From Micromonospora sp. MA102 (lineage in GTDB: Bacteria > Actinomycetota > Actinomycetes > Mycobacteriales > Micromonosporaceae): a stretch of 64,000 nt of DNA. The notes below the pieces were generated by a model. It did no database searches and had not been told where the DNA came from. It worked only from the letters and a program-made list of their open reading frames with translations. A program made the translations under genes and the position numbers. The stretch lies in assembly GCF_025460765.1 (NCBI RefSeq), contig NZ_JAMWEG010000001.1, positions 558,001-622,000 of the forward strand. The letters run 5' to 3'. Of the stretch, positions 58,455-64,000 are shown in pieces. Position 1 is the stretch's first letter. Each line of letters opens with the position of its first letter.

Positions 58455-59956
58455 CCGCCCGCGAGTCCTTCCCCGGCCTGCTGCTGGCCGAGTGGACCAA
58501 GCTGCGCTCGGTGCGGCGCTGGGTCGTCACGCTGCTCGGCGCGGCCGCGTTGACCGTCGGCCTGAGCTACCTGGCCGCGTCGGGCAGCAGGACGAACATC
58601 AACGAGCACGCCGAGTTCGTGAGCGGGCCGCACGGTGCGCCGGTCGCCGACGACTTCTACTTCGTGCACCAGCAGGTCACGGGCGACGCCACGCTCACCG
58701 TGCGGGTCGCGTCGCTGGCGCCCGAACCGTTCGGGCGCGAGGCGACGGGCCTGGACGGGATGACCAGGCTCGCGGATTCCAGCCCGTTCGCCCAACCCGC
58801 GGCCGGCATCATGATCAAGGACGGCACCCGGCCCGGCTCGTCGTACGCCTCGCTGATGCTGACCGCCGGCAGGGGCGTACACCTGCAGTGGGACTTCGAC
58901 GCGGACCGCAAGGGCAGCGCGGCCGGCGGGGCCCGGTGGCTGCGGCTGGTGCGCTCGGGCACCGCGATCACCGGGTACGAGTCGGCCGACGGCGCGACGT
59001 GGCAGAAGATCGGAACGGCGACGCCGAAGAACCTCCCGTCCACGGTCGAGATCGGCTTCTACGTCTCGTCGCCGGCGGCCGTCTACACGTCGCGCGGCGG
59101 CGGCAGCTCGTCCGTCGGCGAGCGCCCGACCAGCGCCCGGGCATCGTTCGACAACGTGCGGCTCAGCTCTGAGGGCACCTGGCACGGCGAGGCGATCGGC
59201 GGCGCGGACCGGCTCGACGGGAAGGGCGGCGTCCGCGCCGGCGGCCAGGTCACCGAGACCGGCGGCGGCTACACCGTGGTGGGCACCGGCACCGTCGGCC
59301 CGCGGCCGCCGGACGACGACATGGTCGAGATCGCACTGGTCGGCGTCATCGCCGGGCTCATGGCGCTCATCGCGATCGGAGTCCTCTGCGCCACGTCGGA
59401 GTACCGGCGGGGCATGATCCGGACGACGTTCGCCGCGACCCCGCGCCGGGGCCGGGTGCTCGCCGCGAAGGCGATCGTCCTCGGCGCCACCTCGTTCCTC
59501 GTGGGGCTGGTGGGCGCGGTCGGCTCGTTCCTGCTCGCCGTCCCGGCCCTGCGCGAGCGCGGCTTCACGACGCCGGCCTTCCCCCGGCCGTCCCTCACCG
59601 ACCCGACGGTGCTGCGGGCGCTGCTGCTGACCGCCGCGTTCCTGGCCGGTGTCGCCGTGGTCGGCCTCGCCGTCGGCGTGCTGCTGCGGCACAGCGCGGC
59701 CGCGATCACGATCACGGTCCTCCTCGTGCTCGGGCCGCTGGTCGTCGGCATGATCCTGCCGGGCACCTCACCGCGATGGCTCATGTACACCACGCTGGCG
59801 GGCGGGATGGCCACCCAACGGGCGAAACCGCCGACGGTCACGCTCGCCGAGCCGTGGGCCCTGATCGGGCCGTGGGCCGGGATCGGCGTGGTCGCGGCGT
59901 GGGTCGCCCTCACCCTCGGGCTCGCCTGGTGGCAGCTGCGCCGGCGGGACGCGTGA
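58451..59956 (+). CDS. ABC-2 type permease with large extracytoplasmic DUF1349-like domain
   Basis: 501 residues. A single helix at about 27-44 is followed by about 240 extracytoplasmic residues resembling a DUF1349/concanavalin-like jelly roll (DDFYFVHQQVTGDATLTVRV; ARWLRLVRSGTAITGYESAD; IGFYVSSPA). Then five or six helices form the ABC-2 permease proper, with EYRRGMIRTTFAATPRRGRV as the cytoplasmic loop. The inserted lectin-like domain is unusual. It may bind a glycan or the exported compound. GTG at 58451. Confidence 0.85.
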   Translation: MTARESFPGLLLAEWTKLRSVRRWVVTLLGAAALTVGLSYLAASGSRTNINEHAEFVSGPHGAPVADDFYFVHQQVTGDATLTVRVASLAPEPFGREATGLDGMTRLADSSPFAQPAAGIMIKDGTRPGSSYASLMLTAGRGVHLQWDFDADRKGSAAGGARWLRLVRSGTAITGYESADGATWQKIGTATPKNLPSTVEIGFYVSSPAAVYTSRGGGSSSVGERPTSARASFDNVRLSSEGTWHGEAIGGADRLDGKGGVRAGGQVTETGGGYTVVGTGTVGPRPPDDDMVEIALVGVIAGLMALIAIGVLCATSEYRRGMIRTTFAATPRRGRVLAAKAIVLGATSFLVGLVGAVGSFLLAVPALRERGFTTPAFPRPSLTDPTVLRALLLTAAFLAGVAVVGLAVGVLLRHSAAAITITVLLVLGPLVVGMILPGTSPRWLMYTTLAGGMATQRAKPPTVTLAEPWALIGPWAGIGVVAAWVALTLGLAWWQLRRRDA

Positions 59957-60753
59957 CGGCGGGGCGGCCACTCCGGGCCCTGCGGGCGGAGTGGACGAAG
60001 CTGAGGACGCTGCCGAGCACCGCCTGGCTGACGCTGCTCACCGTCGCCGGCACGGTGGGCGTCGGGTTCGCGGTCACCGGGTCGCTGGACCGCGCGCACT
60101 GCGGTCCGCCCTGCGCCCCCGACCTCACGAAGCTCACGCTGGGGGGCGTCCGCCTCGGCCAGGTCGGGATCGTGGTCCTCGCGGTCCTGGCGGTGACGGC
60201 GGAGTACAGCACGGGGACGATCCACCCGACGCTCACGGCCGTGCCACGCCGGTTCCTGGTGGTGCTGGGCAAGGTCGGCGCCCTGGCCGCCCTCGGGACG
60301 ACCGCGGGGGCGCTGCTGGCCGCCGGGTCGCTGGCGGCCGGCCGGACGATGCTGCCCGGCAACGGGTTCGACCCGGCGCACGGCTTCCCCGCGCTGTCGC
60401 TCGCCGACGACCTCACCCGGCGTGCGGCCATCGGCACGGTGCTCTACACCGGGCTCGTCACCCTGCTGGCGGCGGGGCTCGGGCTGCTCCTGCGCGACAC
60501 CGCCGGTGCGGTGACGGCGGCGCTGGCCCTGCTCTACGGCTCGCCCGTTGTCGCCATGTTCGTCACCGACCCGACCTGGCAGCACCGCATCCACCGGTTC
60601 GCCCCCATGGACGCCGGGCTGAGCATCCAGGCGACGCGCGACCTCGCCGCCGAGCACATCGGCCCCTGGGCCGGCCTCGGCGTCCTGTCCCTGTACGCGG
60701 CCGCGGCGGTCATCGCCGGGTTGGTGATGTTCCAGCGCCGCGACACCCCCTGA
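59953..60753 (+). CDS. ABC-2 type permease
   Basis: 266 residues, six helices. The cytoplasmic N-terminus RALRAEWTKLRTLPSTAW is shared with the preceding permease (LLLAEWTKLRSVRRW). EYSTGTIHPTLTAVPRRFLV matches the same loop there, so the two are paralogues, this one without the big external domain. A short Cys pair (HCGPPCAPD) lies in the first external loop and could form a disulfide. GTG at 59953 overlaps the previous stop. Confidence 0.9.
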   Translation: MTAGRPLRALRAEWTKLRTLPSTAWLTLLTVAGTVGVGFAVTGSLDRAHCGPPCAPDLTKLTLGGVRLGQVGIVVLAVLAVTAEYSTGTIHPTLTAVPRRFLVVLGKVGALAALGTTAGALLAAGSLAAGRTMLPGNGFDPAHGFPALSLADDLTRRAAIGTVLYTGLVTLLAAGLGLLLRDTAGAVTAALALLYGSPVVAMFVTDPTWQHRIHRFAPMDAGLSIQATRDLAAEHIGPWAGLGVLSLYAAAAVIAGLVMFQRRDTP

Positions 60754-60757
60754 CCGC

Positions 60758-60769
60758 CAAAAACTTTTG
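60758..60769. promoter_or_regulatory. AT-rich palindrome CAAAA-AC-TTTTG before the carboxylase gene
   Basis: Perfect 5-bp inverted repeat with a 2-bp centre in an unusually A/T-rich patch, 4 bp after the permease stop and about 140 bp before the carboxylase start. It may be an operator/promoter part for the carboxylase or a weak terminator. The rest of the 156-bp gap shows a repeated GGCGCCGCCC (60786-60795, 60817-60826) and no other signal. Confidence 0.45.
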
Positions 60770-60909
60770 TTCGGTTCCTACAACTGGCGCCGCCCAGGCT
60801 TCGGCGGTTACGACATGGCGCCGCCCGCCCGCAGACGGAAAGGTGATCACTGCCGGGGGCTGTCGCCTCGCGGCGCGTACATCGTGGGTCCAACGGAGGG
60901 GTCGGTCGG

Positions 60910-63900
60910 GTGTTCAGCCGTATCGCCATCGTCAACCGTGGGGAGGCCGCGATGCGGCTCATCCACGCCGTCCGGGAGCTGGCCGCGGAGACCGGGACCC
61001 GGATCGAGACCGTCGCCCTGCACACCGACGTCGACCGCGACGCCACGTTCGTGCGGGAGGCGGACGTCGCCTACGATCTCGGTCCCGCGTCCGCGCGCCC
61101 GTACCTGAACCTGACCGTGCTGGAGCGCGCGCTGGTGGAGACCCGGGCGGACGCCGCCTGGGTCGGCTGGGGCTTCGTCGCCGAGGACCCGGCGTTCGCC
61201 GAGCTGTGCGAGAAGGTCGGTGTCACCTTCATCGGGCCGAGCCCGGAGGCCATGCGCCAGCTCGGCGACAAGATCGGCGCGAAGCTGATCGCCGAGGAGG
61301 TCGGCGTGCCGGTCGCGCCGTGGAGCCGCGGCGCGGTGGAGACCCTGGACGCCGCCCGGACGGCGGCGGCCGAGATCGGCTACCCGCTGATGCTGAAGGC
61401 CACCGCCGGCGGCGGCGGGCGCGGCATCCGCGTGGTCACGAACGAGGCCGAGCTGGTCGACGCGTACGAGCGGACCAGCCAGGAGGCGGCGCGGGCGTTC
61501 GGCAGCGGCATCGTGTTCCTGGAGCGCCTGGTCACCGGCGCCCGGCACGTCGAGGTCCAGGTGATCGCCGACGGCCAGGGCACCGCCTGGGCGCTGGGGG
61601 TCCGGGACTGCTCGGTGCAGCGGCGCAACCAGAAGGTCATCGAGGAGTCGGCGTCGCCGGTGCTCAGCCCGGCGCAGGCCGCGGAGCTCAAGGCGTCGGC
61701 CGAACGGCTGGCCGTGGCGGTGGGTTACCGGGGCGCGGCGACCGTCGAGTTCCTCTACCACCCCGGCGACCGGCTGTTCGCGTTCCTGGAGGTCAACACC
61801 CGCCTGCAGGTGGAGCACCCGATCACCGAGTCCACCACCGGGTTCGACCTGGTCAAGGCGCAGCTGCACGTGGCCGCGGGCGGGCGCCTCGACGGCGAGC
61901 CGCCCGCGGAGCGGGGTCACGCCATCGAGGCCCGGCTGAACGCCGAGGACCCGGACCGCGACTTCGCGCCCTCCCCCGGTCGCATCGCCCGCCTGGACCT
62001 GCCCGCCGGGCCGGGCATCCGGGTGGACACCGGCGTCAGCGAGGGCGACACCATCCCCGCCGACTTCGACTCGATGATCGCGAAGATCATCGCCTACGGC
62101 CGCGACCGCGACGAGGCGCTCGGCCGGCTGCGCCGGGCCATGGCGAACACCACGGTGATCATCGAGGGCGGCGCGACGAACAAGAGCTTCGTGCTCGACC
62201 TGCTCGACCAGCCCGAGGTCATCGACGCCAGCGCGGACACCGGCTGGATCGACCGGGTCCGCGGCGAGGGCCGCCTCGTCGCGCACCGGCACTCCGCCGT
62301 CGCGCTGGCCGCCGCCGCCATCGAGGCGTACGAGGAGGAGGAGCGCGTCGAGCGGCAGCGGCTGCTGTCGACGGCGGCCGGCGGCCGCCCGCAGGTGCAG
62401 CACTCCAGCGGCGGGCCGCTGGACCTCAAGCTGCGCGGCGTCGGCTACCGGATGCGCGTGGCCCGCGTGGGGGCGCACCGGTTCCGGGTCGGCATCGAGA
62501 CGGCCGGCGGCGTCCGCACCGCCGACGTCGAGCTGGACCGCTTCGACCGGCACACCGGGCAGATCGTCGTCAACGGCGCCCGGTACCGCCTGCTCACCGA
62601 CACGCACGGCCCGATCCACCTGGTCGAGGTGGACGGCGTCACCCACCGGGTCAGCCGGGACGAGGGCGGCGTGCTCCGCTCCCCCATGCCGGCGCTGGTC
62701 GTGGCCACCCCGCTGGCCGTCGGCGCCGAGGTCGAGGCGGGCGCGCCGGTGCTGGTGCTGGAGGCCATGAAGATGGAGACGGTGCTGCGGGCGCCGTTCC
62801 GGGCGCGACTGAAGGAGTGCGCCGTCTCCGTGGGCAGCCAGGTGGAGGCCGGCGCCCCGCTGCTGCGGCTGGAGCCGGTCGCCGACGAGGACGCCGAGGC
62901 CGCCGACGCCCCGGCCGCGGCCGCCGTCGAGCTGGACCTGCCCGTCGAGCCCGCCGAGGTCCCGGCCCGTACGCGGGCCGCCCGCGGCCAGGAGGACCTG
63001 CGCGCCCTGCTGCTGGGCTTCGACGTCGACCCGCACAACGACCGCCGGGTGATCGACGACTACCTCGCCGCCCGCCGGACGGCCACCGAGGAGGGCCACC
63101 GGCCGCTGGCCGAGGAGCTCGACCTCGTCAACGTGTTCGCCGACCTGGCCGAGCTGAGCCGCAACCGGCCGACCGGCGAGGACGGCGACGGCCACGTCCC
63201 GAGCGCCCGCGAGTACTTCCACACCTACCTGCAGAGCCTCGACATCGAGCGGGCCGGGGTGCCGAACGCGTTCCAGGCCAAGCTCGCCAAGGCGCTCGGC
63301 CACTACGGGGTCGGCGACCTGGAGCGCTCCCCCGCGCTCGAGGCCGCCGTGTTCCGGATCTTCCTCGCCCAGCAGCGGGCGTCGGCCGACGCCACGGTCA
63401 TCGCGACGCTGCTGCGGTCGTGGCTGCGGGAGCCGCCACCGGACGACTCGCTGCGCGAGCCCGCCGGCCTGGCGCTGGAGCGGCTGGTGGCCGCCACGCA
63501 GGTCCGCTTCCCGGTGGTCGCCGACCTCGCCCGGGGCGTGGTGTTCGCCTGGTTCGCCCAGCCGCTGCTGCGCCGCAACCGCGCCCGCGTCTACGCCGAG
63601 GTCCGCAGGCACCTGCGCCACCTGGACGCGCACCCGGACGCCCCGGACCGCGGTGACCGCGTCGCCGAGATGGTGCGCAGCACCGAGCCGCTGGTGCGGC
63701 TGCTCGGCCAGCGGCTGGTGCGCGACCACCTCGACAACGCGGTGATGCTGGAGGTGCTGACCCGGCGGTACTACGGGAACAAGGGGCTGACCGGCGTCGG
63801 CACCCGCGAGGTCGCGGGTTGCACCTTCGTGGTGGCCGAGCGCGCGGACTCGCGCGTGGTCTCCGCCGCGGTGCGCTTCGACGCCCTCGGCGGCGCCCTG

Positions 63901-64000
63901 CGCGGGCTCGCCGAGCTGGCGGACGGACCGGACCCGATCGACGCCGACATCTACCTCGCGTGGGAGGACCAGCCCGAGGACTTCGACGGGATGGCCGCCG
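60910..64000 (+). CDS. Single-chain, multi-domain biotin-dependent acyl-CoA carboxylase (C-terminus beyond window)
   Basis: Multifunctional carboxylase combining biotin carboxylase, biotin carrier and, beyond the window, presumably a carboxyltransferase. 1030 residues visible from GTG 60910. Biotin carboxylase at 1-450: RIAIVNRGEAAMRLIHAVRE, ATP-grasp loop GGGGRG at 167-172, and FLEVNTRLQVEHPITE. Biotin carrier at about 585-660 with biotinyl Lys621 in EAMKMET. After it comes an Arg/Leu-rich helical region resembling the central domain of eukaryotic acetyl-CoA carboxylases. The order BC, BCCP, central domain (then CT) is that of eukaryote-like bacterial YCC enzymes. Probably makes malonyl-CoA or a longer carboxyacyl-CoA; the substrate depends on the missing part. 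Confidence 0.88.
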   Translation, partial: MFSRIAIVNRGEAAMRLIHAVRELAAETGTRIETVALHTDVDRDATFVREADVAYDLGPASARPYLNLTVLERALVETRADAAWVGWGFVAEDPAFAELCEKVGVTFIGPSPEAMRQLGDKIGAKLIAEEVGVPVAPWSRGAVETLDAARTAAAEIGYPLMLKATAGGGGRGIRVVTNEAELVDAYERTSQEAARAFGSGIVFLERLVTGARHVEVQVIADGQGTAWALGVRDCSVQRRNQKVIEESASPVLSPAQAAELKASAERLAVAVGYRGAATVEFLYHPGDRLFAFLEVNTRLQVEHPITESTTGFDLVKAQLHVAAGGRLDGEPPAERGHAIEARLNAEDPDRDFAPSPGRIARLDLPAGPGIRVDTGVSEGDTIPADFDSMIAKIIAYGRDRDEALGRLRRAMANTTVIIEGGATNKSFVLDLLDQPEVIDASADTGWIDRVRGEGRLVAHRHSAVALAAAAIEAYEEEERVERQRLLSTAAGGRPQVQHSSGGPLDLKLRGVGYRMRVARVGAHRFRVGIETAGGVRTADVELDRFDRHTGQIVVNGARYRLLTDTHGPIHLVEVDGVTHRVSRDEGGVLRSPMPALVVATPLAVGAEVEAGAPVLVLEAMKMETVLRAPFRARLKECAVSVGSQVEAGAPLLRLEPVADEDAEAADAPAAAAVELDLPVEPAEVPARTRAARGQEDLRALLLGFDVDPHNDRRVIDDYLAARRTATEEGHRPLAEELDLVNVFADLAELSRNRPTGEDGDGHVPSAREYFHTYLQSLDIERAGVPNAFQAKLAKALGHYGVGDLERSPALEAAVFRIFLAQQRASADATVIATLLRSWLREPPPDDSLREPAGLALERLVAATQVRFPVVADLARGVVFAWFAQPLLRRNRARVYAEVRRHLRHLDAHPDAPDRGDRVAEMVRSTEPLVRLLGQRLVRDHLDNAVMLEVLTRRYYGNKGLTGVGTREVAGCTFVVAERADSRVVSAAVRFDALGGALRGLAELADGPDPIDADIYLAWEDQPEDFDGMAA

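Noticed and set aside
60847..63729. Minus-strand open frame of about 960 codons and a plus-strand shifted frame over the carboxylase gene
   Set aside because: Composition is Gly/Val/Arg/His-rich and without motifs; the GTG 60910 frame has intact biotin carboxylase and biotin carrier sites.
1..64000. tRNA, rRNA, transposase or integrase genes
   Set aside because: None seen on either strand by eye; short or diverged RNA genes cannot be excluded without a dedicated search such as tRNAscan-SE or Infernal.

Overview
The window is chromosomal DNA of a very G+C-rich actinomycete (by eye above 70% G+C, with strong third-position G/C and many GTG starts). Gene content (Tat and lipoprotein exporters, mycothiol-type DinB-fold enzyme, F420/luciferase-like oxidoreductases, GAF-ANTAR and STAS regulators, NarL-type two-component pairs, a single-chain acyl-CoA carboxylase) fits the Micromonosporaceae. 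The family is an inference from style and content, not a database result. Genes are packed tightly; no gap exceeds 300 bp. I saw no rRNA, tRNA, CRISPR array, prophage or insertion sequence.

Layout. 1-2.0 kb: end of a LacI-controlled sugar importer operon with three operators. 2.1-8.4 kb: exported enzymes (Tat peptidoglycan amidase, nuclease/phosphatase-fold protein, penicillin acylase-family hydrolase with a discoidin tail and a possible leader ORF). 8.5-16.5 kb: FetB-like permease, glycogen-debranching-type glycosidase, DUF2231 membrane protein, quinone reductase, SOS-boxed DNA polymerase IV, VOC protein coupled to a bacterial-type poly(ADP-ribose) glycohydrolase, membrane protein. 16.5-28.3 kb: two-component pair, RraA-like and FUSC proteins, mycothiol-type enzyme, dienelactone hydrolase, L,D-transpeptidase, DUF2267, lipid kinase, MFS exporter, DUF427 and alpha/beta hydrolase. 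28.3-38.9 kb: sugar ABC importer without ATPase, LtrA-like, DUF1905 and DUF998 proteins, a second two-component pair, thioesterase and a polar amino acid ABC importer.

39-50 kb: TetR-AidB pair, three small secreted cysteine-containing proteins around one divergent promoter, then a TetR-controlled seven-gene operon (three SDRs, quinone reductase, MaoC hydratase, APH-fold kinase, acyl-CoA dehydrogenase) that looks like a beta-oxidation-type pathway. It may handle 4-hydroxyacyl-CoA by a phosphorylation route. A MalY-like lyase follows. 51-55.6 kb: STAS and GAF-ANTAR regulators, then a MarR-centred module in which related operators sit at the promoters of an FMN reductase, of marR itself and of a two-gene reductase/luciferase-like monooxygenase operon. 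55.6-64 kb: a third two-component pair divergent from an ABC exporter, one of whose permeases carries a large extracytoplasmic DUF1349-like domain, and a truncated eukaryote-style single-chain acyl-CoA carboxylase.

Two patterns recur. About a dozen genes, on both strands, have a TAnnnT hexamer 6-8 nt before the start codon, which predicts leaderless mRNAs. Many operons are coupled by 4-nt ATGA/GTGA overlaps.
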